Positions 1 through 7,032 of a stretch of 10,399 bases of DNA are shown here, in pieces (position 1 is the first letter of the stretch; each line of letters begins with the position of its first letter). Source of the DNA: Bacteroidales bacterium (GTDB lineage: Bacteria; Bacteroidota; Bacteroidia; Bacteroidales; WCHB1-69); contig JAGCRI010000003.1 in assembly GCA_017964755.1 (NCBI GenBank), positions 1-10,399 on the forward strand, read 5' to 3'. The notes beneath the pieces are model-generated. The model did not search any database. It saw nothing but the letters and a program-made list of their open reading frames with translations, and was not told where the DNA came from. The position numbers and the translations under genes are program-made.

Positions 1-34
1 CGGTGATAGTTATTTGAAAGGGTAAAAATCTCAA

Positions 35-107
35 GCCGATGTAGCTCAGTTGGTAGAGCAGCTGATTTGTAATCAGCCGGTCGGCGGTTCGAGTCCGTCC
101 ATCGGCT
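35..107 (+). tRNA. tRNA-Thr (anticodon TGT)
   Basis: A full cloverleaf can be folded by eye. The 7-bp acceptor stem pairs GCCGATG (35-41) with CATCGGC (100-106), and the discriminator base is T107. The anticodon stem GCTGA/TCAGC encloses a 7-base loop with anticodon TGT at 68-70, which reads ACA and related Thr codons. A GGTTCGAGT-type T arm is present. No 3' CCA is encoded, so it must be added after transcription. It is the first of four tRNAs with 13-20 base spacers, very probably transcribed together. No convincing promoter is visible in the 34 bases before it, so transcription probably starts left of the window. Confidence 0.97.
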
Positions 108-120
108 CTCCCATTAAGGA

Positions 121-202
121 GGGAGGGTACCAGAGCGGTCAAATGGGGCAGACTGTAAATCTGTTGGCTAAGCCTTCGGAGGTTCGAATCCTCCCCCTCC
201 CA
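121..202 (+). tRNA. tRNA-Tyr (anticodon GTA)
   Basis: This is an 82-base class II tRNA with the long variable arm expected of bacterial tRNA-Tyr. The acceptor stem pairs GGGAGGG (121-127) with CCCTCCC (195-201), and the discriminator is A202. The anticodon stem GCAGA/TCTGT (closed by one G-U pair) holds anticodon GTA at 155-157. The T arm pairs GGAGG (178-182) with CCTCC (190-194) around TTCGAAT. No CCA is encoded. It lies 13 bases after tRNA-Thr. Confidence 0.97.
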
Positions 203-222
203 CGCTATTCTTCTTCTTCATT

Positions 223-295
223 GCGGAAGTAGCTCATTTGGCAGAGCGGCAGCCTTCCAAGCTGCAGGTAGCGGGTTCGAGACCCGTCTTCCGCT
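223..295 (+). tRNA. tRNA-Gly (anticodon TCC)
   Basis: Acceptor GCGGAAG (223-229) pairs with CTTCCGC (288-294), with discriminator T295. The anticodon stem GCAGC/GCTGC holds a loop with TCC at 256-258, which reads GGA/GGG glycine codons. The T stem is GCGGG/CCCGT. CCA is not encoded. It lies 20 bases after tRNA-Tyr. Its acceptor and D-arm sequence are nearly the same as those of the next gene, which suggests that the two Gly genes arose by duplication. Confidence 0.97.
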
Positions 296-309
296 CTTGA
301 CCAAACCAA

Positions 310-382
<73 letters not shown>

Positions 383-396
383 CAAAAAAAAAAATC

Positions 397-422
397 AAGC
401 ACCTCAAAAGGGTGCTTTTTTT
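397..422 (+). terminator. Intrinsic terminator of the tRNA operon
   Basis: The hairpin pairs AAGCACC (397-403) with GGTGCTT (411-417), and one more T-G pair can close a 5-base loop. A run of T follows (416-422). An A-run (384-394) just upstream could lengthen the stem against the T-run. The position, 15 bases after the last tRNA, fits the end of the tRNA transcript. Confidence 0.9.
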
Positions 423-474
423 GTTTGTGTTCACAGTTCCGCCAAATTACTTAGCACAGCAAAATATTGAAATG

Positions 475-514
475 TACTGACAAAATAGCACTTAATATGC
501 AAAAAATGTCAGTA
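475..514. repeat. 8-bp perfect inverted repeat in the ATPase upstream region
   Basis: TACTGACA (475-482) and TGTCAGTA (507-514) are exact reverse complements separated by 24 bases. They lie upstream of the putative ATPase promoter. The arms differ in sequence from the two hairpins that follow. This could be a separate protein-binding site or a chance match in AT-rich DNA. Confidence 0.45.
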
Positions 515-529
515 GCGATAACTTGTAAT

Positions 530-561
530 GAAAACTTTTTATATTTTTGTCAAAAGTTTTC
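530..561. repeat. Palindrome 1 (TGAAAACTTTT motif pair)
   Basis: GAAAACTTTT (530-539) and AAAAGTTTTC (552-561) form a perfect 10-bp inverted repeat around a 12-base spacer that contains the putative -7 element. Each arm extends to an 11-base motif TGAAAACTTTT (529-539 forward, 552-562 reverse). The same motif pair recurs 41 bases downstream. Reading it as an operator is inference; the repeat itself is plain in the sequence. Confidence 0.85.
542..549 (+). promoter_or_regulatory. Putative Bacteroidetes -7 element for the ATPase gene
   Basis: TATTTTTG matches the TAnnTTTG -7 consensus used by the primary sigma factor of Bacteroidetes. A possible -33 TTG sits at 523-525, but the 16-base spacing is shorter than the usual ~19-20. 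The element lies between the arms of palindrome 1, so anything bound there would be expected to block transcription. The start site would fall near 556. Confidence 0.4.
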
Positions 562-570
562 ACTATAACT

Positions 571-602
571 GAAAACTTTTTATGAAGTACGAAAAAGTTT
601 TC
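571..602. repeat. Palindrome 2 (second copy of the motif pair)
   Basis: GAAAACTTTTT (571-581) and AAAAAGTTTTC (592-602) form a perfect 11-bp inverted repeat around a 10-base spacer. It repeats palindrome 1 at a 41-base offset, and the flank after the right arm is also shared (CACTATAA after copy 1, CACTAATAA after copy 2). It ends 26 bases before the ATPase start codon, so it would lie in the mRNA leader if the promoter at 542-549 is used. It could act as a DNA operator or as an RNA hairpin. Confidence 0.85.
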
Positions 603-628
603 ACTAATAATATAAATCAATTGATACA

Positions 629-1819
629 ATGATAGTTCGGGAACATTATTTGGAAAAAATACGCCCTTTTTATGATAGCGACCTCATTAAAATCATTACG
701 GGGGTGCGACGTTGCGGCAAATCGGTAATCAAAGACCAAATTGAAGAGGAACTACGCAAAATGGGCAAGCCAACCCTATCGCTTGATTTTGAACGTCTTT
801 CGGTAAGCTCACAAATCAGCAATGCTGACGAGTTGGTATCATACGTCACCGCCCGTTTGGGACAGGAAAAAACCTATGTGTTTTTAGATGAGGTGCAACT
901 TATTGACGGTTGGAACATTGCCTGCCGCTCATTGCGACTTGAAAACCTGTCGTTGTTCGTCACGGGAAGCAATTCCAAACTTCTTTCAAAAGAATTCACC
1001 AAGTCGTTTTCGGGAAGGTATGTCAGTTTCAATATCCGCCCGTTTGTATATAAGGAAATCTGTGAATACGCCCAACAGACGGGCAACTCCCGCCCGGTTA
1101 CGGACTACCTCATTTATGGTGGATTTCCAAAGACTCTTGAGTTCACCGACAAAAATGCCATATTGACCTACCTTAACGAATTGGACAGACAAATCGTGCG
1201 CAACGACCTTATGAACCGATACCGTATCCGCAAGGAGGTTCTGTTTGAGAAACTTGTCAATTTCATACTGCGATCCAATAGCCGGATTTTCAGTGCTAAT
1301 TCCGTAATGAAATTTCTCAAGGGGCAGGGGCATACGGCGTCCATTAACACCATTATGAAATACCTGCAATATTTGGATGAGGCATACATTATCCGTTCCA
1401 TACCCCAATATGAAACCAAAGCGAAACGTGAACTAAGTTTCTTTTCCAAAATTTACGCCGAGGATGTCGCATTCAACAGCATACGCCAGCCCGAACACCG
1501 CTACGACCTCACACATAATCTTGAAAATATAGTGTATAATGAACTGGTCTATATGGGATACGAACTTTCCGTATTCCAAATGGGAACGCAGGAGATTGAT
1601 TTTTATGCCACTAAAAACGGGAAAAGTTATCTTGTGCAGGTCGCTTATTCCATTGCCGATGAAGAGACCTACAACCGAGAGTTTGCACTATTCAACAAAT
1701 TAGACCAAACCCACAGGAAAATCATCATCACCACCGACGAGGTTGACTATTCCACAAGCACGGTAAGGCATATTGCCTTGAAAGATTTTTTACAAATGGA
1801 AGATTTTGATTCGTTATAA
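629..1819 (+). CDS. AAA_14/DUF4143-type ATPase
   Basis: This 396-residue cytoplasmic protein carries a P-loop ATPase domain of the AAA_14 type. Walker A is GVRRCGKS (residues 25-32), Walker B is YVFLDEVQ (83-90), the sensor-like strand is FVTGSNSK (110-117), and the SGRY motif is at 128-131. All are hallmarks of this family. The C-terminal half matches the DUF4143 type and includes a PD-(D/E)XK-like core around EIDF...YLVQVAY, in which the usual nuclease ExK is replaced by QVA, so nuclease activity looks unlikely. The length is normal for the family. The ATG at 629 has no Shine-Dalgarno sequence, which is usual in Bacteroidetes. The family is multicopy in Bacteroidales and its role is not established. 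The gene stands alone between the tRNA terminator and a convergent gene, behind two hairpin repeats that may control it. Confidence 0.9.
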   Translation: MIVREHYLEKIRPFYDSDLIKIITGVRRCGKSVIKDQIEEELRKMGKPTLSLDFERLSVSSQISNADELVSYVTARLGQEKTYVFLDEVQLIDGWNIACRSLRLENLSLFVTGSNSKLLSKEFTKSFSGRYVSFNIRPFVYKEICEYAQQTGNSRPVTDYLIYGGFPKTLEFTDKNAILTYLNELDRQIVRNDLMNRYRIRKEVLFEKLVNFILRSNSRIFSANSVMKFLKGQGHTASINTIMKYLQYLDEAYIIRSIPQYETKAKRELSFFSKIYAEDVAFNSIRQPEHRYDLTHNLENIVYNELVYMGYELSVFQMGTQEIDFYATKNGKSYLVQVAYSIADEETYNREFALFNKLDQTHRKIIITTDEVDYSTSTVRHIALKDFLQMEDFDSL

Positions 1820-1879
1820 AAACTTCCTTATCCTAAAAAACATTGCCGAAAAAGATTATGGTAATTATCAAACTTGTCT

Positions 1880-2314
1880 CTACATCACCATTTGAAACAA
1901 TCCCACGACTACGATATAGCGTACCCCTTTGCCGATAAACATCAGGATAGTGGTGGGCAGCGGTCTGGTGTGCATTAGCCCCATGGATATTGCGATAGGA
2001 TCCCCTATGATGGGCAACCACGTCAGCAAGGCAGCCAAAGAGCCGTATTTTTCTACCTTTACGTGCGCTTTAGATAGCGTTTCCTCTTTTATTTTCAAAT
2101 ATTTCTCTATCCACGACCACTTGCAAAGCCAGCCCAACAAGTAACATGTCATTCCGCCAATCGTATTGCCAAGTGTGGCTACAAGCACAATAATCCATGG
2201 GGAATAGTCTAACAACAACGCCGCAGTCACCAAGGCTTCGGAAGAGAACGGAATCACCGTAGCCGAAAGCAAACAGCCGAGAAAAAGTCCGAATAATCCA
2301 AGATTTTGGAGCAT
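1880..2314 (-). CDS. YqaA/DedA-family (VTT domain) small membrane protein
   Basis: This is an integral membrane protein of 144 residues from the chosen start. Hydrophobic segments cover most of the chain. It shows the family signature LSATVIPFSSEAL near the N terminus, then a Gly-rich GNTIGGMTCYLLGW segment, then KYG followed by WLPIIGDPI and GKGVRY. These match the YqaA branch of the SNARE-associated/VTT (DedA-like) family; DedA proteins are linked to lipid flipping and membrane homeostasis, but YqaA itself is poorly defined. An ATG 9 codons upstream (2341) is also in frame. I prefer 2314 because the hydrophobic family region begins there and because a -7-like element (2329-2336) would overlap the longer reading. 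It converges on the ATPase gene, with 60 bases between the two stops. Confidence 0.85.
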   Translation of the reverse strand: MLQNLGLFGLFLGCLLSATVIPFSSEALVTAALLLDYSPWIIVLVATLGNTIGGMTCYLLGWLCKWSWIEKYLKIKEETLSKAHVKVEKYGSLAALLTWLPIIGDPIAISMGLMHTRPLPTTILMFIGKGVRYIVVVGLFQMVM

Positions 2315-2328
2315 CTGATATTTTTTTG

Positions 2329-2336
2329 CAAAAATA
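2329..2336 (-). promoter_or_regulatory. Putative Bacteroidetes -7 element for the YqaA-like gene
   Basis: On the minus strand these bases read TATTTTTG, an exact TAnnTTTG match, 14 bases before the preferred ATG. No good -33 TTTG is seen at the expected distance. If used, the leader would be very short. Confidence 0.35.
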
Positions 2337-2518
2337 CACAAAGCAATTAACTTTAATTATTTCCATAATTATAGCATTTTTAATCTTGAATATTGCCATA
2401 ATCGGGTATTGTAACACGTAAATTTTCGATTTGGTCATGTAAATATATTTAAAATTCCTACGTGTCATTTTTTTTCGTATTATTGCTAAAAATTTTGTCA
2501 ATTAAAAAACATTGGGAT

Positions 2519-4975
2519 ATGGTGAAAAAAATTACATTTTTATTTCTTTCTATTCTGTTAATAGTCAGTAATATATCTTTTGCCCAAACAGAAAACGCAT
2601 ATACAAGTTTTACAGCTGAACAATTGAAAAACAACAAGGATTATTCAAAAAATTATAATCCTGTAACCTGCAAGCCTAAGATTTTGTACAACTGTATGCT
2701 TGATATGGTGAACTTGGCGCGACAGGAGCTGAATTTTACAATGCCATTAGTAAAGGACCGGGAACTTGACAGTATGGCAATATTGCAGGGTGAATTTCAG
2801 GCAAAGAAAATGATTAAGACGTCCGACAACGTCTATCCGAACCAGAACTTGGCGGGCCGTTTCAAAACCCGCGGCTACAGCCCGTGCGGTGAGGAGCTGC
2901 TATCCAAAGCCAAGACCTTCCAAGGCATTGACGAATATTCTTATTACGATGTCTGCCTTGAACTTCTGAAACCTATACTAAAGAACGCAAAGCAGGCAAA
3001 GATACTGCTTGACCCGAAATATACCTATTTCGGCTTCGGATGGGGAATTGACAAGGATATGAAAAATATCTATGTATCAATTGTGCTTGGAAACGACCGC
3101 GTGAAAAACAGCGGCAAACCGGCAAACACAAAAAATATCCCATATACCAAAAAGCAGAACGGGCTGTCCGGCTTCGATGAAAAACTATGCGCAAAATGCT
3201 ATGAGGACAAAGAACTTGAAGTCCTGTCTGACTATGTGAAAGTGGAAGGCGATGCCGTATATTTCGTCTGCGATGACTACAAGGCACTGCGCAAACTGAT
3301 AGGCAAAGAGGGAGACGCTCTTGCCCTTGATTTCGTTCAACACAGCCAGTTCAAATGCGACGGCGGCAACATCACAGACAACTCGCTCGTAAACAGAGGT
3401 TTTATGACTCACGCATTCACCTACCTCGACCTGCTCGACAACAACGAAATCACCGACAAAAAATCGACTAAAATGCGCGTTCACATTGAAGACGTGCCGC
3501 AGGAGGTGGAAGAACCTTTCGAAATTAACCTTCTGATAGTCAAAGGGACAAACGTGTGCCGCACTATCCTGAAGAAAAATATCGAAGCGAAAAACTCGGC
3601 CTACAAAGAAAAAATCAATTTCATGAAAGATGTTACCACTATTGCCACAACCGGAGATTTTGTCCCCGCCGCTGAAGACGGCAAAGTGGAGATTAAAATA
3701 CCGTTTGAGCCGGGTAAGACAACCTACACATACGCCGACATTGAGCCGTACCTCAAGAAAGTGAACAGACCTTATTATGAAATCAACAGAATAGAAGTTA
3801 TAGCACATAACTCTCTCAACTACTCAAAAGACAACAAGCAGTTCCAGCAGCAGAAAATGCGCGCCGAGAGCATTGAAAAGGCTTTCAAAGGCCATTATCC
3901 CGACAAACAGCTCACAGTCATCATAAAATACGACAACAGCTGGGAAGAATTCAAGAAAGATGTGGTTTACAGCGAGGAATATTACGACCTGACACTCGGA
4001 ACAGAGGAAGATGCTTACCAGCAGCTCATTGCAAATAAAGGTAAAATAGCGAAGGAACTTGAAGAGAAATACTTGAAGAAACACCGCTTCGCACATATCA
4101 TTCTGTATGTTACCTACCCTGTTGACAATAAACATGAGGAAGACCTCGTCATCTTCAAATTCAACAGCATTGTGGGCAAAAAGAAAAGCCCGAATATTCC
4201 TCTCGCAATGGCTATCCAAAAATATATGATGAAACAGGTGGAGGAAGGTGTCTATTCTTCTAAAGTGGTTAATAATGTAAAAATACCGCAAAAACCTGAA
4301 TTTCAAGTACTTTTAAACAACCAACTCTATATGAAGTGCATACTTGACAAACAGATAACGAAAGATATGGCCGAGGCGATGGACGCTGTTTACAAGATGA
4401 ACACACAGAATCCGTACATATCATTCAACCAGATGAACTGCGAGATTCAAAATCTTGCGCTGAAGAATGTTACAGACGTGAGTGCGAAACAGGGGGCTAT
4501 AGACAGGCTCTACGCAAATCCGAAACTTCCGCGTGAAGAGCTCAACAACCTCAACCTTGAATTTCAGATAAAGGTGCTTGAATTTCTGAACACGCAGCCC
4601 GCTTCAATGGAAGTCGCCACCTTGAAATCCCAGACTTACGAAAAAATCAAACAGGTGCGTAACCCGAAACTTACAACTTGGAGAAACGCATACAAACTTG
4701 CGGCAATATTTGTTGGCAACGGCGACTATGCTTACGCACTTTCACTTATGAACCCATTCTTGGATGAGAAAGACCTTTCTGACGATTTCATTTTCTCATA
4801 CGTCAGTATTGGCGGATACAAGGAAGATGTTTATCTGAGTGATAACTATGCGAAGATGGTGAAACTTGCCGCCGAGCGCGACAGGGCACGCCTTTGCCGC
4901 ATGACTGAGAAGATGTCTATATGCATCCTCGAAAACGAAAAAGTGAAGAAGACTCTTTGCGAACAGTGTAAATAG
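2519..4975 (+). CDS. Exported CAP-domain (SCP-like) protein with an OmpA-like middle region
   Basis: This is an 818-residue secreted protein. A signal peptide covers residues 1-22 (MVKK, a hydrophobic core, then SFA before Q23); there is no lipobox. The ATG at 2519 is preferred over an in-frame GTG at 2462, which would put a 19-residue extension before the signal peptide. Residues ~55-192 resemble a CAP/SCP domain: the MVNLARQEL helix, a Leu-Asp repeat helix, NLAGRFKTRGY, GEE at 124-126, then LLDPKYTYFGFGWG. The histidines of the classical CAP tetrad appear to be missing. Residues ~400-480 weakly resemble an OmpA-like fold (IEVIAHNS, then N...QQQKMRAESIEKAF). The C-terminal ~220 residues are helical and unassigned. 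Fifteen cysteines are present, including CxxC pairs at 224/227 and 814/817, so disulfides are plausible in the periplasm. The stop is 2 bases before uvrB, so the two genes are probably cotranscribed. Its function is unknown. Confidence 0.75.
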   Translation: MVKKITFLFLSILLIVSNISFAQTENAYTSFTAEQLKNNKDYSKNYNPVTCKPKILYNCMLDMVNLARQELNFTMPLVKDRELDSMAILQGEFQAKKMIKTSDNVYPNQNLAGRFKTRGYSPCGEELLSKAKTFQGIDEYSYYDVCLELLKPILKNAKQAKILLDPKYTYFGFGWGIDKDMKNIYVSIVLGNDRVKNSGKPANTKNIPYTKKQNGLSGFDEKLCAKCYEDKELEVLSDYVKVEGDAVYFVCDDYKALRKLIGKEGDALALDFVQHSQFKCDGGNITDNSLVNRGFMTHAFTYLDLLDNNEITDKKSTKMRVHIEDVPQEVEEPFEINLLIVKGTNVCRTILKKNIEAKNSAYKEKINFMKDVTTIATTGDFVPAAEDGKVEIKIPFEPGKTTYTYADIEPYLKKVNRPYYEINRIEVIAHNSLNYSKDNKQFQQQKMRAESIEKAFKGHYPDKQLTVIIKYDNSWEEFKKDVVYSEEYYDLTLGTEEDAYQQLIANKGKIAKELEEKYLKKHRFAHIILYVTYPVDNKHEEDLVIFKFNSIVGKKKSPNIPLAMAIQKYMMKQVEEGVYSSKVVNNVKIPQKPEFQVLLNNQLYMKCILDKQITKDMAEAMDAVYKMNTQNPYISFNQMNCEIQNLALKNVTDVSAKQGAIDRLYANPKLPREELNNLNLEFQIKVLEFLNTQPASMEVATLKSQTYEKIKQVRNPKLTTWRNAYKLAAIFVGNGDYAYALSLMNPFLDEKDLSDDFIFSYVSIGGYKEDVYLSDNYAKMVKLAAERDRARLCRMTEKMSICILENEKVKKTLCEQCK

Positions 4976-4977
4976 TT

Positions 4978-6999
4978 GTGAACTACAAACTTACCTCACC
5001 ATATTTACCCGCCGGAGACCAGCCCGAAGCAATCAGGCAGCTGGTAGCCGGACTTAACCGTGGCGACCAGGCTCAGACACTGCTCGGCGTTACAGGTTCG
5101 GGGAAGACTTTCACAATAGCCAATGTGCTGAATGAGGTTAACCGCCCCGCCTTGGTGCTGAGCCACAACAAAACCCTCGCGGCGCAACTCTACAACGAGT
5201 TCAAACAGTTTTTCCCTGAAAATGCTGTCGAATATTTTGTATCATATTACGATTATTACCAGCCGGAAGCCTATATTCCCTCTACAAACACATATATTGA
5301 AAAAGATCTGGCAATAAATGATGAGATTGAACGGCTTCGGCTTCACACAACCTCGTCCCTTCTGTCAGGCCGTCGCGACCTTATTGTAGTTGCTTCAGTG
5401 TCATGTATTTACGGAATCGGAAATCCTGAAGACTTTGCAAAAAATGTCATTCCTATAAAAAAAGGAATGATAATTGACAGGAATCAGCTTCTGCACGCCT
5501 TGGTGAGCGCGCTCTATTCGAGGACTGAACTTCAACTTGCTCCGGCTCAATTCCGTGTCAAAGGCGACACCGTTGACGTCTTTCCGCCATACAACGATAA
5601 CGCTTTCCGTATAGTATTCTGGGATAATGAAATAGAAGATATTTTTGAAATCGAGCCTGTATCAGGAAGCAAAATCAATGAGCAGGAGCAGCTGACAATT
5701 TATCCGGCAAGCATTTTTGTAACATCGCAGGATTCGATGAACAATGCCATTGAAAATATCCTCCTCGACCTCGGCGAACAGGTAAAATATTTCAAGTCGA
5801 TAGACAAACATTTGGAAGCCAAACGGTTGGAAGACCGCGTAACATACGATGTGGAGATGATGAAGGAGTTGGGCTACTGTTCCGGAATTGAAAATTATTC
5901 GCGCTATTTTGACCACAGAAAACCCGGTGAAAGGCCGTTCTGCATTCTCGACTTTTTCCCTGACGATTTCGTGTTGGTAATAGACGAAAGCCACGTCACC
6001 GTGCCGCAGATTGGCGCGATGTACGGCGGCGACCGTTCCCGCAAACAGAACCTTGTTGACTACGGGTTCCGCCTGCCCGCGGCACTTGACAACCGCCCGC
6101 TGCGGATGAATGAGTTTGAGGCTTTGATAGGACAGACAATTTTTGTGAGTGCGACCCCCGCCGAATTTGAACTCCAAAAGTCAGCGGGTGTCATTGTGGA
6201 ACAGGTGGTGCGCCCGACCGGCCTCCTTGACCCTGTGATTGAAGTGCGCCCAGCCGACAACCAAGTTGACGACCTCCTCGAAGAGATTGAACTCACTGTG
6301 AGCAAGCACGAGAGGGTTCTTGTTACCACGCTCACAAGACGGATGGCAGAGGAGTTGGCGACCTATCTTATAAATTTAGGGGTAAGAACGCATTACATTC
6401 ACGCCGATGTTGAGACGCTCGACCGTGTTGAGATATTGCAGGATCTGCGTGCCGGCGCTGTGGATGTGTTAGTGGGGGTGAATCTGCTGCGCGAGGGACT
6501 TGACCTGCCAGAGGTGTCGCTTGTGGCTATTATGGATGCCGACAAGGAAGGGTTTCTGCGCAACGAGCGGTCGCTGACACAGACTGCGGGGCGCGCCGCC
6601 CGACACATCAACGGCAAGGTTATTTTCTACGCCAACAAAATAACAAAATCCATGCAGGCAACTATGGACGAGACGGCGCGCCGCCGCGAGAAACAACTCA
6701 AATTCAACAAAGAGCATAATATAACCCCAAAAGGCATTGTGAAGAATGATGACGGAGGACTGCTGGCGAATACGGAGCGCAAACGGAAAATAGAATATGA
6801 CTTCACGCCGATACAAAGCCCCGAGGCCGCCGAAAACGACATTCCAAAAATGCTCAACAAGGAAGAACTCTCTGTCCGTGAGAAAAAGCTGATGAAAGAA
6901 CTCGAAGCCGCCGTCAAAGATATGGACTTTATGCTCGCCGCAAAAATCAGGGATAACATTAACAGTGTGAAAGAACTCCTGAAACAATATGACAAATAA
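4978..6999 (+). CDS. uvrB: UvrABC excinuclease subunit B
   Basis: This is the damage-verification helicase of nucleotide excision repair. It is loaded on DNA by UvrA and then recruits UvrC for the dual incision. All landmarks are present: the GDQPEAI Q motif near residue 13, Walker A GVTGSGKT (37-44), the Tyr-rich damage-probing beta hairpin from YYDYYQPEAYIP (90-101) onward, motif II DESH (336-339), the motif VI segment QTAGRAAR (535-542), and a C-terminal UVR helix pair for UvrC binding (~632-667). Its 673 residues equal the E. coli protein's length. The start is GTG: the frame is closed by a TAA at 4969-4971 and no ATG lies between. It begins 2 bases after the CAP-protein stop with no Shine-Dalgarno sequence, so translational coupling is likely. 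No separate promoter is apparent. Confidence 0.98.
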   Translation: MNYKLTSPYLPAGDQPEAIRQLVAGLNRGDQAQTLLGVTGSGKTFTIANVLNEVNRPALVLSHNKTLAAQLYNEFKQFFPENAVEYFVSYYDYYQPEAYIPSTNTYIEKDLAINDEIERLRLHTTSSLLSGRRDLIVVASVSCIYGIGNPEDFAKNVIPIKKGMIIDRNQLLHALVSALYSRTELQLAPAQFRVKGDTVDVFPPYNDNAFRIVFWDNEIEDIFEIEPVSGSKINEQEQLTIYPASIFVTSQDSMNNAIENILLDLGEQVKYFKSIDKHLEAKRLEDRVTYDVEMMKELGYCSGIENYSRYFDHRKPGERPFCILDFFPDDFVLVIDESHVTVPQIGAMYGGDRSRKQNLVDYGFRLPAALDNRPLRMNEFEALIGQTIFVSATPAEFELQKSAGVIVEQVVRPTGLLDPVIEVRPADNQVDDLLEEIELTVSKHERVLVTTLTRRMAEELATYLINLGVRTHYIHADVETLDRVEILQDLRAGAVDVLVGVNLLREGLDLPEVSLVAIMDADKEGFLRNERSLTQTAGRAARHINGKVIFYANKITKSMQATMDETARRREKQLKFNKEHNITPKGIVKNDDGGLLANTERKRKIEYDFTPIQSPEAAENDIPKMLNKEELSVREKKLMKELEAAVKDMDFMLAAKIRDNINSVKELLKQYDK

Positions 7000-7032
7000 T
7001 TCCGCCAATAATTGAAAATACTATATCACAAT

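Noticed and set aside
5..20. TATTTG upstream of tRNA-Thr as a promoter
   Set aside because: It lacks the two spacer bases of TAnnTTTG and has no visible -33 partner inside the window.
50..232. 60-residue open frame across the first tRNAs
   Set aside because: It lies entirely over tRNA-Thr and tRNA-Tyr, whose folds are clear; the frame is a by-product of RNA gene sequence.
2070..2501. 143-residue minus-strand frame overlapping the YqaA-like gene
   Set aside because: It is an out-of-frame reading of the YqaA-like coding region plus AT-rich intergenic DNA, with no family features.
3185..4306. Long minus-strand open frames inside the CAP-protein gene
   Set aside because: They are antisense readings of a clearly coding + strand gene; their Phe/Val-rich composition reflects reverse-complemented Lys/Glu/Asp codons.
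6469..7008. 179-residue minus-strand frame over the 3' end of uvrB
   Set aside because: It is antisense to the conserved motif VI and UVR region of uvrB, with no independent coding signal.
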